Part shown: positions 35,043-45,360 of the stretch, in pieces
Numbering within the stretch: the first letter of the stretch is position 1
Layout: the number at the start of each line of letters is the position of its first letter
Assembly (NCBI GenBank): GCA_005239465.1
Contig: SPAW01000007.1
Location: 1 to 64,000 of the forward strand
Origin: Nitrospira sp.
GTDB lineage: Bacteria; Nitrospirota; Nitrospiria; Nitrospirales; Nitrospiraceae
DNA: 64,000 nucleotides
Direction: 5' to 3'
Notes under the pieces: generated by a model
The model's input: only the letters and a program-made list of their open reading frames with translations
Told to the model about the DNA's origin: nothing
Databases searched by the model: none
Position numbers and translations under genes: made by a program

Positions 35043-36377
35043 TTATTCGCCGTAAAGGGTGGCGGCAGAGGCGTCGAAGATGTGTTTCGTAATGAGAGTG
35101 CCTGGCTCAAAAAGGCTGGTTCCCTTATCCCACACCACGGTGATGTTGCCGTCCGTTTTCCCCATTCCCTGAGTTGAAGAACGGGTAGCGTCACGCTCGA
35201 CCAGAATCTCCATCTCCCTGCCAACATACTCGCGATTACGTTCTAGGGTAATGCGGCGTTGGACCTCTACTAATTTCGAGACACGTGTGCCTTTGACAAA
35301 ATCGGGCACATCGTCGAGATACTTTCGCGCAGCGATCGTATTCTTCCGTTCTGAATATTTGAAGATGTACGCTGAGTCGAACCGTACCCGTTCCACCATG
35401 CGATAGGTATCCTGAAAGTCCTCATCTGATTCGGAACAGAAGCCACAGATGATATCCGTGGTGAGGACAACATCGGGGATGGTTCCTCTAATGCGCTCCA
35501 CTAGCGCAAGATAGTCAGCCTCGGTATAGGTCCGTCCCATGAGATCGAGTATTCGATCGCTTCCCGCTTGAAGTGGAAGATGGATGTGCTTGCAGACTTT
35601 TGGATGGGTGGCTATGGCTTCAATCAGTGCGGGAGGAAAATCTTTTGGGTGAGGGGAGGTAAACCGCACCCGATCGATTCCCGGCGTGTCCGCAACGGCA
35701 CAAACGAGTCTCGCAAAATCCCATTCATCGGAGCGATAGGAATTCACATTTTGGCCAAGCAAGGTGATCTGTTTAAACCCACTGGCGGCAGCATCACGCG
35801 CTTCGAGGAGAATGGCTTCAGGGTCACGAGACCGCTCACGCCCGCGGGTATAGGGGACGACACAGAAGGAGCAGAAGTTGTCGCACCCTCGCATGACAGT
35901 GATCCAGGCGTTCACTCCACTGTTGCGGTCCGGCATGATGCCTTCGTAGGTTTCATACTCAGACAAGTCGAGAGCAAACCCTTTCTGGGAGAAGCCCTGT
36001 TCTTGGGCTTCGAGCGCGGTTGAAAGCAACATGGGGAGTTGCCGGTAGGCGTCCGGTCCGGCCAAGATGTCGACGAGCGGTTCCTTTTCCGCCAGTTCAC
36101 CCTTCAGATTCTGAGCCATACAACCCAGGACTCCGACAACAAGGGGGCGCTGTTTCTTGAGCCCTTTCAACTCAGAGAGGTGAGCGTAAATCTTGTTGTG
36201 GGCGTTCTCCCGAATAGCGCAGGTGTTCACAAGAACTACGTCGGCTCGCTCGCGATCTTCCGTAAATGCAAACCCTTCTCGCTTCAGCATCGAGCGAACG
36301 AGCTCGCTGTCAGATTCGTTCATCTGGCAGCCGAAAGTTTCAATGTGCACCTGAGGAGTGGGAGATTTCGGCCTCAT
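35043..36377 (-). CDS. miaB: tRNA-2-methylthio-N6-dimethylallyladenosine synthase MiaB
   Basis: A radical SAM enzyme that adds a methylthio group to i6A37 of tRNAs. The 444 residues are in family order: N-terminal UPF0004 domain (VHIETFGCQMNESDSELVRS, VLVNTCAIRE, GVLGCMAQ with three cluster cysteines), radical SAM core with CDNFCSFC and PYTRGRERSRDP, LLGQNVNSY, and a C-terminal TRAM domain (about 380-440). It starts at 36377 inside the last codons of mtaB (ATGA overlap), so both methylthiotransferases are made together. Confidence 0.93.
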   Translation of the reverse strand: MRPKSPTPQVHIETFGCQMNESDSELVRSMLKREGFAFTEDRERADVVLVNTCAIRENAHNKIYAHLSELKGLKKQRPLVVGVLGCMAQNLKGELAEKEPLVDILAGPDAYRQLPMLLSTALEAQEQGFSQKGFALDLSEYETYEGIMPDRNSGVNAWITVMRGCDNFCSFCVVPYTRGRERSRDPEAILLEARDAAASGFKQITLLGQNVNSYRSDEWDFARLVCAVADTPGIDRVRFTSPHPKDFPPALIEAIATHPKVCKHIHLPLQAGSDRILDLMGRTYTEADYLALVERIRGTIPDVVLTTDIICGFCSESDEDFQDTYRMVERVRFDSAYIFKYSERKNTIAARKYLDDVPDFVKGTRVSKLVEVQRRITLERNREYVGREMEILVERDATRSSTQGMGKTDGNITVVWDKGTSLFEPGTLITKHIFDASAATLYGE

Positions 36378-37711
36378 AGCAGTGTCGTGGAGGTTTTCAT
36401 TGGCTGATTAGGAACAACATGGCCGAAAGCCCAGCGTTCAGTTGCGGCTGTAATTGTGATCGGCTTGATCTGATTCTGGAGATCATCGGAGGCGGCGACC
36501 GCCACCTTTGTGAAGTTCGGAGTGGTGGAATGGCAATACCCATCCTGCATCCCTGATTCAAAGAGGGCTGAGACAGTCATCCCGACCTGCTTGTTATGAA
36601 ACGCGAGTCGCTTGGCATGCCCGAGATCATGCAAGAGACTGGCACGTTTCTTCACCGTTGCGGACGGCACAGTCCCTTGTATACGCATAGCCGCGGTTCC
36701 TGGTCGCGGAGAATAGGGGAACACATGGAGATAGGAAAAGGGGAGTTCCATTGCGACAGCAAATGTATTGCGGAACGCCGTTTCAGTTTCGCCAGGGAAA
36801 CCCACCATCAGATCAGTCCCAATCCCCAAGTTTGGAATTCTTGCAGCCGCCTGCTGGATCAATCGGACATAGGCCAGCACCGTATGACGTCGGTTCATGG
36901 CCGACAAGATCTGGTCATCACCGCTCTGCAAGGGAATATGAAGATAGGGACAAAGTCTCGTCGAAGAAGCCATGAGATCAAGCAACTCATTGGTGACGGT
37001 TGTCGGTTCAATCGAAGAAATGCGGATGCGTTCGAGGTCGGCTACTTGATCAAGCTGCCGAAGTAACGCGCAGAAGCCGCGGCCCTTGTGAAGGTACTGG
37101 CCGATATTGACTCCCGTCAACACGATCTCTCGATAACCACGAGCGACCAAGCTCTTTGCCTCGCGTAGGACATCATCAAGCGTTCTACTCCGCTCATGTC
37201 CGCGTGCGAACGGAATAATGCAAAAGCTGCACATGGCGCTACAGCCGTCCTGAATCTTTAGCAGCGCTCGCGTAGTATCTGGTTCTCCAAAGTGTGGGAG
37301 GTCGAACTCTCCACGCGAAATCGTTCTAGTATGGTGAACGTCTGGAGAGGATCGTTTCTGTAACGCATGAGCGGGAGGAAGGTAGGTCGGCAGGTCGAGC
37401 TTAAATTGATTACCGACGATGAGATCGATGCCGGTCTGATGCTTGAGTCCTTCTACTCCCGTTTGGGCGTAGCAGCCTGTGACAGCGACGAAGGCATGGG
37501 GAGAATGTTTGAGCGTCTTGCGAATCAGATATCGTGACGTCCGCTCAGCATCTTCAGTAACCGAACAGGTATTAAGAATGAGCACATCCGTGGGTTGGCC
37601 GAACTCGACCAGTTGATATCCCTTCTGACGGAGTCCCTCGCCGAGAATCGCCGTTTCAGCTTGATTCAATCGGCATCCCAGCGTATGAAGCGACGCGCGG
37701 GTGCTTGTCAT
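36374..37711 (-). CDS. mtaB: tRNA t6A37 methylthiotransferase MtaB
   Basis: Converts t6A37 to ms2t6A37 in tRNAs reading ANN codons. 445 residues: UPF0004 domain HTLGCRLNQAETAILGEGLR with LILNTCSVTEDAER and VTGCYAQTGVE, radical SAM motif CSAMCSFCIIPFARGHERSR, and PYLHIPLQSGDDQIL. The GCRLNQ signature separates MtaB from MiaB (GCQMNE). It is the upstream partner of miaB; the two overlap by 4 bp. Starts MTSTRASLHTLGCRLN at 37711. Confidence 0.92.
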   Translation of the reverse strand: MTSTRASLHTLGCRLNQAETAILGEGLRQKGYQLVEFGQPTDVLILNTCSVTEDAERTSRYLIRKTLKHSPHAFVAVTGCYAQTGVEGLKHQTGIDLIVGNQFKLDLPTYLPPAHALQKRSSPDVHHTRTISRGEFDLPHFGEPDTTRALLKIQDGCSAMCSFCIIPFARGHERSRTLDDVLREAKSLVARGYREIVLTGVNIGQYLHKGRGFCALLRQLDQVADLERIRISSIEPTTVTNELLDLMASSTRLCPYLHIPLQSGDDQILSAMNRRHTVLAYVRLIQQAAARIPNLGIGTDLMVGFPGETETAFRNTFAVAMELPFSYLHVFPYSPRPGTAAMRIQGTVPSATVKKRASLLHDLGHAKRLAFHNKQVGMTVSALFESGMQDGYCHSTTPNFTKVAVAASDDLQNQIKPITITAATERWAFGHVVPNQPMKTSTTLL

Positions 37712-37860
37712 AAGGCGGCATTATAGGGAGTTTGTGCACGTTCCGGCAAGGTTGCATTTTGGATACAGATGAATTCCCAGACCGTTCTTTGATTGACGGA
37801 AATAAGCATGATAGGATTCGCCCACTTTCTGAATCCAGACCGCCACGAGTGAGTACGAAG

Positions 37861-38265
37861 ATGGCACGTCTGCTTTCTCCCATTTTTGTTCTTGTGTGTG
37901 CGCTATGCAGTTCACATCTCATGGGATGGACCATGAATCTCCTTCCGCTTGAGCCAGATCTCAGTACCCGAATCGAAGAACATTACGATCATGAAGCCCG
38001 ACTTTTTCTGATGCTCTACTCTCTACATGGGAACGGCAAGGTCGATTATGTCACCGGTCGGCTCGTCCAGGAATATGCGAGGAACAGTTATGGCAATCCT
38101 GTCTATCAGACCGAAGCGTTTCCGTTGTTCTACTGGTGGAACCATACGATGTGGAACGACCCCGAGCAGGATGGCGTCAACGGCAACGAACGCGTGTACC
38201 GAGAGAATGTAGAGTTCGATATTTCCCGCTATAAGCCCTGCGCCTTTAACAGTCAGCATTGCTGA
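37861..38265 (+). CDS. Exported hypothetical protein with Asp/Asn-Gly-rich loops
   Basis: A 134-residue protein with signal peptide MARLLSPIFVLVCALCSSHL. The mature part has two acidic/Gly loops, LHGNGKVDYVTG and NDPEQDGVNGNE, that resemble degenerate calcium-binding loops (EF-hand-like spacing is off by one), and aromatic runs (AFPLFYWWNHTMW). I do not recognise a family. The ATG at 37861 is chosen because the in-frame extension back to 37732 would hide the signal peptide. Divergent from mtaB. Confidence 0.6.
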   Translation: MARLLSPIFVLVCALCSSHLMGWTMNLLPLEPDLSTRIEEHYDHEARLFLMLYSLHGNGKVDYVTGRLVQEYARNSYGNPVYQTEAFPLFYWWNHTMWNDPEQDGVNGNERVYRENVEFDISRYKPCAFNSQHC

Positions 38266-38390
38266 GCCTCCTGTCGTTCCGACGGACCGTCAGACTGCTG
38301 TGCCACTGCCCCGACGCATTTCATGAATCTCCTGATGCCGCGCTTCACCTAATGCTATGCTAGCCGCACATTACGAGTGACTCACGTCGA

Positions 38391-39650
38391 ATGGCTACGG
38401 CTTCTCTCAGGCAAATTCTCAGTAACCAACGCATCGGCATCATGTTGCCCCTGGGTTTTGCCTCGGGCTTGCCTCTGGCGATGACGGCCGGCACGCTGCA
38501 AGCGTGGCTCGCCGTGGCCGGGGTCGATCTCAAGACGATTGGCATTTTCACGCTCGTCGGTCTTCCCTATACGTTGAAATTTCTGTGGGCGCCGGTGATG
38601 GATCGGATCGTGCCCCCTTGGCTGGGCAGGCGCCGCGGCTGGATGCTGATAACTCAAATCGCTGCTGCCGTCGGGCTGGCATTGATGGGGCTCACCGGTT
38701 CGGGCGATCGTCCGGAATGGTTGGGAGCGATCGCGCTCGGCGTCGCATTCATGTCCGCCTCACTCGATATCGTCTTCGACGCCTATCGGACCGATCTGCT
38801 CTTGCCTCCCGAGCGAGGATTCGGCGCCGCCGTCTGGGTCAATGGGTATCGGTTGGCGCTCCTGTTGGCTAGTGCCGGCGCTCTGGTTGTGGCCGACTAT
38901 GTTGGATGGCAGACTACGTATCTGTTCATTGCGGCGCTGATGGGAGCAGGAGTGGTGACGATTCTGCTCAGTTCCGAGCCACCGATGGTCGGGACGGCAC
39001 CGGCGAGTCTGGCGGAAGCTGTGGGGCTCCCCCTCGAGGAATTGTTTGCCCGTCCCGGCATCTACGGTTTGCTGGGACTCATCGTGCTCTATAAGATCGG
39101 TGATGCCGTGGCCGGTTCATTGCAGACCGCGTTCTTCATCGGAGGTTTGGGATTTTCGGCGGGCGATGTGGGATACGCCAAAGGAATTGGAATCGCAGCC
39201 ACGCTGCTGGGAGCGTTGGCCGGCGGTCTTGCCATGGCCAAACTCAGCCTCATGCGCTCACTGCTGCTGTTTGGAATTCTTCAAGCCCTCTCCAACTTGT
39301 CCTTCATGTTCCTGGCATGGATCGGCAAGAGTTATGTTGGGCTGGTTGCCTCAATCATCGTGGAGAATGTCACGGGCGGGATGGGCACCGCGGCCTTCGT
39401 CGCACTGGTGATGTCGCTCTGCGATCATCGCTATACTGCAACGCAGTTTGCGCTGTTGTCCTCGCTGGAGGCCTTCGGCAGAGTCTTCTCAGGCCGCCCG
39501 TCGGCTGAAATAGTGGCCCTGGTAGGATGGGCGCAATTCTTCATTGTCTCGTTCCTACTCGCGCTGCCAGGCATCTGGTTGGTCTGGCAGTATCGAAGAC
39601 AGCTACCTCAGGAAGCAGAGGAGGTGGGTGCGCGTGAACCGGTATTATGA
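38391..39650 (+). CDS. AmpG-like MFS permease
   Basis: A 419-residue, 12-helix major facilitator protein resembling AmpG, the inner-membrane importer of anhydromuropeptides in cell-wall recycling. The typical segments are LPLGFASGLPLAMTAGTLQA at the N-terminus (first helix), GLPYTLKFLWAPVMDR and FDAYRTDLL. The last residues reach the stop of the convergent small membrane gene (39645), overlapping by 6 bp. AmpG-type function is likely; the exact substrate is not proved. Confidence 0.82.
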   Translation: MATASLRQILSNQRIGIMLPLGFASGLPLAMTAGTLQAWLAVAGVDLKTIGIFTLVGLPYTLKFLWAPVMDRIVPPWLGRRRGWMLITQIAAAVGLALMGLTGSGDRPEWLGAIALGVAFMSASLDIVFDAYRTDLLLPPERGFGAAVWVNGYRLALLLASAGALVVADYVGWQTTYLFIAALMGAGVVTILLSSEPPMVGTAPASLAEAVGLPLEELFARPGIYGLLGLIVLYKIGDAVAGSLQTAFFIGGLGFSAGDVGYAKGIGIAATLLGALAGGLAMAKLSLMRSLLLFGILQALSNLSFMFLAWIGKSYVGLVASIIVENVTGGMGTAAFVALVMSLCDHRYTATQFALLSSLEAFGRVFSGRPSAEIVALVGWAQFFIVSFLLALPGIWLVWQYRRQLPQEAEEVGAREPVL

Positions 39651-39944
39651 TACCGGTTTCAGGCGACGCTGGAGAAATAAGACAAACAAGAGTAGGGTCG
39701 GCAGCGGCGCAAGTACGAAGGGGACGAGCCAAAGCCAAAGTTTCTTTCCCCGAACTCTCGCTTGGTCGATCATCCAGACAAAAATCCACACGAGAAGGCC
39801 GGTATAGTTCAAGGCTATCCATCGGGTGGTGTGAATCTTCAAGCCGCTTGTATTGTTCGGAGAGCCCTGGAGGAGGAAGATTCCTAGCAGCAAGACAAAT
39901 GTACCCAACAGACCGGCTACGAGTTTTTTGTTCCAGACAAACAT
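39645..39944 (-). CDS. Small membrane protein with three helices
   Basis: A 99-residue protein: helices at about residues 8-25 (VAGLLGTFVLLLGIFLLQG), 42-58 (WIALNYTGLLVWIFVWMI) and 68-90 (LWLWLVPFVLAPLPTLLLFV), ending in a positive tail. The start at 39944 has AGGAGG 6 bp upstream on the minus strand; the open frame to 40049 lacks one. Family unknown. It converges with the AmpG-like gene and diverges from the gene at 40094. Confidence 0.65.
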   Translation of the reverse strand: MFVWNKKLVAGLLGTFVLLLGIFLLQGSPNNTSGLKIHTTRWIALNYTGLLVWIFVWMIDQARVRGKKLWLWLVPFVLAPLPTLLLFVLFLQRRLKPVS

Positions 39945-40093
39945 GGCATCCTCCTGGCTCGATTGATATCGTGGAAGCAGAACTTGTTTTGGTGCTAGGC
40001 TAATCAGCCAATACTGGTTTGTCAAACCACGGTGGAGCAGTTGCATCACTATCGAGTCGTACCTTGGGGCAGCGGGGTTCCAGTGAGGGCGTC

Positions 40094-40465
40094 ATGAGTC
40101 TTATTCGTTTGGGCGTGGTGGTGTTTGTACTTGCTGGGGCGGTTGGCTTGGCGTTATCCAACCCGGCGATGGATGACTATTTACGGTTCGTTGAACAGGA
40201 ATTGAGTAAAGCACTCGACCGAATGGATCAGAGTACGCCCACTCGAGAACAACAGTTTATTCGACAGGTCTTTCGTTCGCAAAGCAAGAAGCTCCTCGAG
40301 AGCGTCGTCCGACCATATACGGTCAGACACAACTGGGGCGTCTTGAGTCGATATGAGACGCAGGTGGCCGATACGAAAGTCGTCGTGCTTGGTATCGGTG
40401 GTCGGTTTGTCCCAATTAAAGGCGTGGAGGAAGCGACGCTGAAAATTGGGCGAATGGCCTTCTAG
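40094..40465 (+). CDS. DUF4359-type exported protein
   Basis: A 123-residue protein. The N-terminal hydrophobic stretch (IRLGVVVFVLAGAVGLALSN) is followed by PAMDDYLRFVEQEL, typical of DUF4359 proteins, whose function is not known. The rest is mixed alpha/beta with VVVLGIGGRFVPIKG near the end. Probably anchored by its N-terminal helix or exported. The ATG at 40094 starts directly at the hydrophobic segment. Confidence 0.6.
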   Translation: MSLIRLGVVVFVLAGAVGLALSNPAMDDYLRFVEQELSKALDRMDQSTPTREQQFIRQVFRSQSKKLLESVVRPYTVRHNWGVLSRYETQVADTKVVVLGIGGRFVPIKGVEEATLKIGRMAF

Positions 40466-40519
40466 GCGATGACGACGAGAAGCAAATACTGGATTTGGGT
40501 TCAAACTAGCAGCTTGTTC

Positions 40520-40583
40520 TGTGGATAACTTGCGCGATTAGGGCGCTATTCGGCTCCAAGATTCGCTCTCTAGCTATCCACAG
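40520..40583. promoter_or_regulatory. Two DnaA boxes upstream of nrdJ
   Basis: tgtggataa at 40520-40528 is the exact reverse complement of the DnaA box TTATCCACA. ctatccaca at 40575-40583 matches it at 8 of 9 positions in the other direction. The two form an inverted pair 46 bp apart, followed by a T run (40585-40589), so a hairpin or terminator is an alternative reading. DnaA boxes control nrdAB in E. coli. Confidence 0.55.
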
Positions 40584-40609
40584 TTTTTCCTCGCATTCCC
40601 CAATCAATA

Positions 40610-40657
40610 CACAATATTTGGTATTGACAAAAAGGCGGGATAGCTATATGTAGTCAA
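40610..40657 (+). promoter_or_regulatory. nrdJ promoter with tandem NrdR boxes
   Basis: Box 1 acacaatatttggtat (40610-40625) and box 2 tagctatatgtagtca (40642-40657) both fit the 16-bp NrdR consensus (ACACWATATWTWGTGT type) and start exactly 32 bp apart, three helical turns, as required for the NrdR repressor. Between and over them lie TTGACA (40625-40630), a 17-bp spacer and TATGTA (40648-40653). NrdR binding would therefore cover both promoter elements. Confidence 0.75.
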
Positions 40658-40763
40658 TCCGCGATGCTGATTGATCACTTTAATGGCAGAACCCGGCATA
40701 CAACGATGAGCCTATTCAGTATTTTAGATCGACCGTCCACATGCCTCTCGAAGGAGGAATACT

Positions 40764-43700
40764 GTGAGAATTGAGCGGAGATTTACCCGTCGCGGCAAGG
40801 GCCCCTACGATGGCCTCACGTTCGTCAAGCGTTCGTCTGAGATTCGTAACCCGGACGGATCCACCGTATTCAAGCTCGACAACATCGATGCTCCTGAGCA
40901 ATGGTCCCAGCTTGCCGTCGACATTTTGGCCCAGAAGTACTTTCGGAAAGCCGGGGTTCCCCAGCTTGAGCAGAATGGACAACCGCTCGTCGGTCCTGAC
41001 GGAAAACCCGTGCTCGGTGGGGAGCGTGACGCTCGCCAGGTCTTCGAGCGAATGGCGGGGTGCTGGACACATTGGGGTAAGTCCTACGGCTATTTTAAGA
41101 CGTCGGAAGATGCCGAGTCCTTTCACGATGAAATGTGCTACATGCTCGCGCGCCAAATGGCGGCTCCGAACTCCCCGCAATGGTTCAATACAGGCCTTCA
41201 TTATGCCTACGGATTGTCGGGGCCTGCACAGGGACACTATTACGTCGACCCCAAGACCCGCGAGATGGTGAAGGCCACGAATGCCTTTGAGCATCCCCAA
41301 CCCCATGCCTGCTTCATTCAATCGATTGAAGACGATCTCGTGAATGAAAATGGGATTATGGATCTCTGGGCTCGAGAGGCGCGTCTGTTCAAATACGGTT
41401 CTGGGACTGGGACCAACTTCTCAAAGTTGCGTGGTGATGGAGAACGGCTCTCCGGTGGAGGAAGGTCTTCTGGACTCATGTCCTTCCTCAAGATCGGCGA
41501 TCGGGCTGCAGGGGCGATCAAATCAGGGGGGACGACCCGTCGTGCCGCCAAGATGGTCTGTTTGGATCTGGACCATCCCGATATCGAGGAATTTATCGAG
41601 TGGAAAGTGGTCGAAGAACAGAAGGTTGCGGCGATGGTCACAGGCTCAAAGATCTGCGCCCAGCGCCTGAATGCCGTGCTGAAAGCCTGTCATACTGTCG
41701 ATAGCGAGGGCCGGCTGAAGCCGGATCTTGAACAAAAGACGAATCCGATGTTGCGCGAAGCGCTGACGCTGGCTCGGCGAGATTTGGTGCCCGAAGCCTA
41801 TATTCAGCGGATGTTTTCCTATGCGCAGCAAGGCTTTACGCACTTCGTATTTCACGAATACGACACGAATTGGGACGGCAAGGCTTATCAAACCGTCTCG
41901 GGACAGAATTCGAACAACAGCGTCAGAATTCCGAACGAGTTTTTCGCCGTGCTTGAGACCGATGGTGACTGGCAATTAAAACGCCGTACGAACGGTAAGG
42001 TCTGCAAGACCATGAAGGCTCGCGACCTGTGGGATCGGATCGCCTGGGCGGCATGGATTTGCGCCGATCCCGGGACACAGTACGACACCACCATCAATGA
42101 GTGGCACACATGTCCTGATGATGGTCGCATCAATGCGTCGAATCCCTGCTCGGAGTACATGTTTTTGGATGATACTGCCTGCAATCTGGCCTCGCTCAAT
42201 CTCGCTACGTTCTATACCACCGATGGCCAATTTGAGCTGGAGAACTTCCGGCATGCCGTGCGGTTGTGGACGATTGCGTTAGAGATCAGCGTGTTGATGG
42301 CCTCATTCCCAAGCCGATCCATCGCCGAAAAGAGCTACCAATTCCGTACGCTCGGATTAGGCTATGCCAATCTGGGGACTGTCCTCATGCGCCAAGGAAT
42401 TCCCTATGATTCGCCCAAGGCCTTAGCGATTTGTGGTGCGATTACTTCCATCATGACCGGGGAATCGTACAGTGCGTCGGCTGAAATGGCTGCTGAACTG
42501 TGGCCGTTCCCGGGCTACGCGAAAAACCGCGACCACATGCTGCGGGTAATCCGCAATCACCGCCGGGCTGCCTACAATACCCCTCACGAAGAATATGAGG
42601 GCCTCACGATTGCTCCAGTGGGGATTCAACCGGCGTATTGCCCGCCTGATATGCTCATTGCCGCCAGGCGAGCATGGGACCGTGCACTTGAACTGGGGAC
42701 GGCTTACGGGTATCGCAATGCCCAAGTTACGGTCATTGCCCCGACGGGAACGATCGGCTTGGTCATGGATTGCGATACTACCGGGATCGAGCCGGACTTT
42801 GCACTAGTGAAATTTAAGAAACTGGCAGGTGGGGGCTATTTCAAAATCATTAATCAGAGTTTGCCGGCCGCTTTGACCGCACTGCAGTACACGGACGAAC
42901 AAATACAGGACATTGTGCGCTACTGCGTTGGCGCACAGACTCTCAAAGGCGCGCCGTTTATCAATCACGAAACATTGCGCCAGAAGGGGTTCGATGATGC
43001 ATCGCTGGTTCGCTTGGAGAGCAGCTTGGCCCAGGCGTTTGAAATCCAGTTCGTCTTCAATAAATTTACACTGGGAGAAACCTTTTGTCTGGAAAAGTTG
43101 GGGTTCACTGAGGCGCAACTGAACGAAGCCAACTTCAATATGCTGAAGGCGCTTGGTTTCACACAGGAAGAGGTGGCTGCGGCGAACGACTTCTGCTGTG
43201 GCACGATGACCGTAGAAGGAGCGCCGCATTTGAAGGCAGAGGATCTTCCGGTGTTCGACTGTGCCAACCGATGCGGCCGAATCGGGCAGCGCTATATCGC
43301 CGTTGATGCCCATATCCGCATGATGGCTGCGGCGCAGCCGTTTATTAGCGGCGCGATCAGCAAGACCATCAATATGCCTGCCGAGGCCACACTTGAAGAC
43401 GTCAAGGCAGCGTATCTGCTTGCTTGGAAAAGCATGGTCAAGGCAGTGGCCCTCTACCGTGACGGGTCCAAGCTCAGTCAGCCATTGAGCGCCTCGACTG
43501 ATAGCGGAAAGACGGTCGAAGCCCCAAGTGATGTCATGGCGATGGCGGAGAAAGTCACCGAGCGAGTTCTCGTTCGTTACCTCGCCAAGCGGCGTCCGTT
43601 GCCGAGCAGACGGAATGGGTACACTCAGAAGGCTATTGTCGGTGGACATAAGCTCTACCTGCGCACCGGCGAATATGAGGATGGGACGATCGGGGAGATC

Positions 43701-44291
43701 TTCCTGGATATGCACAAGGAGGGAGCGGCCTTCCGAAGCCTCATGAATTGCTTCGCGATCGCCATTTCACTTGGCCTGCAACACGGTGTGCCGCTGGAAG
43801 AGTTTGTTGAAGCGTTTGTCTTCACTCGGTTCGAGCCCAATGGGCCCGTGAAGTTGAACGACCGGATTAAGATGTCGACTTCCATCATCGACTATATTTT
43901 CCGAGAATTGGCGGTCACGTATCTTGATCGGTACGACCTGGCGCAGGTCAAGGAAGAGGATCTGCGTATGGATTCGATGAAAACAGACGAGTTGGATCCC
44001 GAGTGCGTCGATGAGGAAGCGGATCTCGATGCGCTGGCCAAGTCGTCGGTCATTACGGAGCATCTTCCCATTCGTCGGAACGGCGGGAAGGGGAATGGTC
44101 ATGGGAATGGACACAGCGTCGCCCGACAAGTTGAAATTATGCGTGAGACCCTCACTCTGACAGAAGTTCAGGGTGCTAAGGTGAAGGGCTACGAGGGTGA
44201 TCCCTGTCCTGAATGCAAACAGTTCACGATGGTTCGGAACGGCACGTGTCTCAAATGTGTCAGTTGTGGCGCGACGAGTGGATGCTCATGA
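40764..44291 (+). CDS. nrdJ: Adenosylcobalamin-dependent ribonucleotide reductase (class II)
   Basis: Makes deoxyribonucleotides from ribonucleotides without oxygen, using B12. 1175 residues: an ATP-dependent N-terminal region, catalytic barrel with [40 protein letters not shown] and [13 protein letters not shown], and a C-terminal zinc-ribbon-like tail [10 protein letters not shown] and [13 protein letters not shown] that delivers reducing equivalents. The GTG at 40764 has AAGGAGG 9 bp upstream. Transcription should be under NrdR (and possibly DnaA). The stop overlaps the start of the next gene (ATGA). Confidence 0.96.
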   Translation: MRIERRFTRRGKGPYDGLTFVKRSSEIRNPDGSTVFKLDNIDAPEQWSQLAVDILAQKYFRKAGVPQLEQNGQPLVGPDGKPVLGGERDARQVFERMAGCWTHWGKSYGYFKTSEDAESFHDEMCYMLARQMAAPNSPQWFNTGLHYAYGLSGPAQGHYYVDPKTREMVKATNAFEHPQPHACFIQSIEDDLVNENGIMDLWAREARLFKYGSGTGTNFSKLRGDGERLSGGGRSSGLMSFLKIGDRAAGAIKSGGTTRRAAKMVCLDLDHPDIEEFIEWKVVEEQKVAAMVTGSKICAQRLNAVLKACHTVDSEGRLKPDLEQKTNPMLREALTLARRDLVPEAYIQRMFSYAQQGFTHFVFHEYDTNWDGKAYQTVSGQNSNNSVRIPNEFFAVLETDGDWQLKRRTNGKVCKTMKARDLWDRIAWAAWICADPGTQYDTTINEWHTCPDDGRINASNPCSEYMFLDDTACNLASLNLATFYTTDGQFELENFRHAVRLWTIALEISVLMASFPSRSIAEKSYQFRTLGLGYANLGTVLMRQGIPYDSPKALAICGAITSIMTGESYSASAEMAAELWPFPGYAKNRDHMLRVIRNHRRAAYNTPHEEYEGLTIAPVGIQPAYCPPDMLIAARRAWDRALELGTAYGYRNAQVTVIAPTGTIGLVMDCDTTGIEPDFALVKFKKLAGGGYFKIINQSLPAALTALQYTDEQIQDIVRYCVGAQTLKGAPFINHETLRQKGFDDASLVRLESSLAQAFEIQFVFNKFTLGETFCLEKLGFTEAQLNEANFNMLKALGFTQEEVAAANDFCCGTMTVEGAPHLKAEDLPVFDCANRCGRIGQRYIAVDAHIRMMAAAQPFISGAISKTINMPAEATLEDVKAAYLLAWKSMVKAVALYRDGSKLSQPLSASTDSGKTVEAPSDVMAMAEKVTERVLVRYLAKRRPLPSRRNGYTQKAIVGGHKLYLRTGEYEDGTIGEIFLDMHKEGAAFRSLMNCFAIAISLGLQHGVPLEEFVEAFVFTRFEPNGPVKLNDRIKMSTSIIDYIFRELAVTYLDRYDLAQVKEEDLRMDSMKTDELDPECVDEEADLDALAKSSVITEHLPIRRNGGKGNGHGNGHSVARQVEIMRETLTLTEVQGAKVKGYEGDPCPECKQFTMVRNGTCLKCVSCGATSGCS

Positions 44292-44716
44292 ACTCAGTGG
44301 AGAATGCCATGAGTACGATTCTTCGCGAACAGGGCATTCAAACAATTCACGATCAAGTGGTGAGCGAAGTGGCGCAGCGCTGGGCCAAGGCCTTTCAATG
44401 CAAGGTGACCATTAAGACTGGTCTCGAACAGAATCTATGGGCCGATCCCAAACAGCAATCCGACATCGTAGGCTGGTACTTTAGCCCGAGAGGAAATAGC
44501 ATGGAATGGATCGCCGAGGTCGAGACGGCAGACACTCTTTCGAATCCAGCCACGCGCGCCCGATGGGAACAAGCAGCTGTGCCGGGTATTCCAATGTACC
44601 TTTTGATTCCCAGGGGAAACAAAGTTGTGGCGGAAAAGCTGGCTGCGGCTGCAGATGTTCAGTTCACCAGCATCTATCAGTACAATTTTTTTAACGGGGT
44701 CGTCCAGATCCTGTGA
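44288..44716 (+). CDS. Hypothetical protein coupled to nrdJ
   Basis: A 142-residue soluble protein I cannot assign. The central part [20 protein letters not shown], then VETADTLSN, has the D-x(n)-E-x-E strand pattern loosely like PD-(D/E)XK nuclease folds, but a lysine is missing from the usual place, so this is weak. The ATG at 44288 overlaps the nrdJ stop (44289-44291), which argues for coexpression with the reductase. An internal ATG at 44309 is an alternative. It could be an accessory of nucleotide metabolism. Confidence 0.6.
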   Translation: MNSVENAMSTILREQGIQTIHDQVVSEVAQRWAKAFQCKVTIKTGLEQNLWADPKQQSDIVGWYFSPRGNSMEWIAEVETADTLSNPATRARWEQAAVPGIPMYLLIPRGNKVVAEKLAAAADVQFTSIYQYNFFNGVVQIL

Positions 44717-44797
44717 TTTCTTAGGCCGCGAGCGAATTCTCCACTCAAAGGTGATAAAGACAGTCATCCAAGTTGGTCATGTCTTAGGGATAGCTCA

Positions 44798-45160
44798 ATG
44801 AGTTTTCTGAATCTGCTTCCTCAAATCAGCATTCCGCCCATGGAGGCCATAGGGGTAGATGATCCGACTGTTGCGAGACGTTTTGCGGATCGACTGAAGA
44901 GTCGTTTGACGGAGATGCAGAAGGAGCTTGAGGATGATGAACAATTGGAGGTCGTGACTTTTTTGCCCTCGGGAGCAGCGGTTACTGTGGACGCGGTGGA
45001 ATACCAGAGTCCCGCTCTCCTTACGCTTAAGGGCCAGGAGCAGGCGTCGGGGAAAGCATGTGCTATCCTTGTCCATCAATCATCGCTGCAGATCGTGGTC
45101 TCCGTTGAAAAAATTCCAATTGGGCAGGCGCCAAAAGTGATGGTATTCGAAATCGAGTAA
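44798..45160 (+). CDS. Hypothetical soluble protein (120 aa)
   Basis: A 120-residue protein, MSFLNLLPQISIPPMEAIGV at the start. Residues about 25-45 form a charged helix (ARRFADRLKSRLTEMQKELE), the rest beta-rich (AVTVDAVEYQSPALLTLKG). No family recognised and no signal peptide. A rho-independent terminator follows the stop, so it ends a transcription unit, possibly that of nrdJ. Confidence 0.55.
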   Translation: MSFLNLLPQISIPPMEAIGVDDPTVARRFADRLKSRLTEMQKELEDDEQLEVVTFLPSGAAVTVDAVEYQSPALLTLKGQEQASGKACAILVHQSSLQIVVSVEKIPIGQAPKVMVFEIE

Positions 45161-45187
45161 GTCTGGTCGTTGATTGCGGCGGTGGTT

Positions 45188-45224
45188 GAAGGGGGAATTG
45201 GCAGTGAGCCAGGCCCCCTTTTTT
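45188..45224 (+). terminator. Rho-independent terminator
   Basis: aggggg (45190-45195) pairs with ccccct (45214-45219), with an inner ttggc/gccag pairing, followed by a run of T (45219-45224). Located 28 bp after the stop at 45160. Confidence 0.8.
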
Positions 45225-45360
45225 GTATTCTGAAAGATACCAGGCTTGATTCTTTGGCTGAGACATGAAACTGTATATCCAAACGTCCGCTGAAGTGACG
45301 CAAATGATCTGCCGCAACATGCGGCAGGGATTGAACTAGACAGTTCATGGAGTAGCTAAC

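Noticed and set aside
34898-35092. 64-codon plus-strand frame before miaB 3' end
   Set aside because: Runs antisense into miaB, basic low-complexity end, no start signal.
40519-40590. Reading the inverted ctgtggata/tatccacag plus T run as a terminator of the DUF4359 gene
   Set aside because: The loop is about 48 bases, too long for a typical terminator; the exact DnaA-box match makes the operator reading better, though both remain possible.
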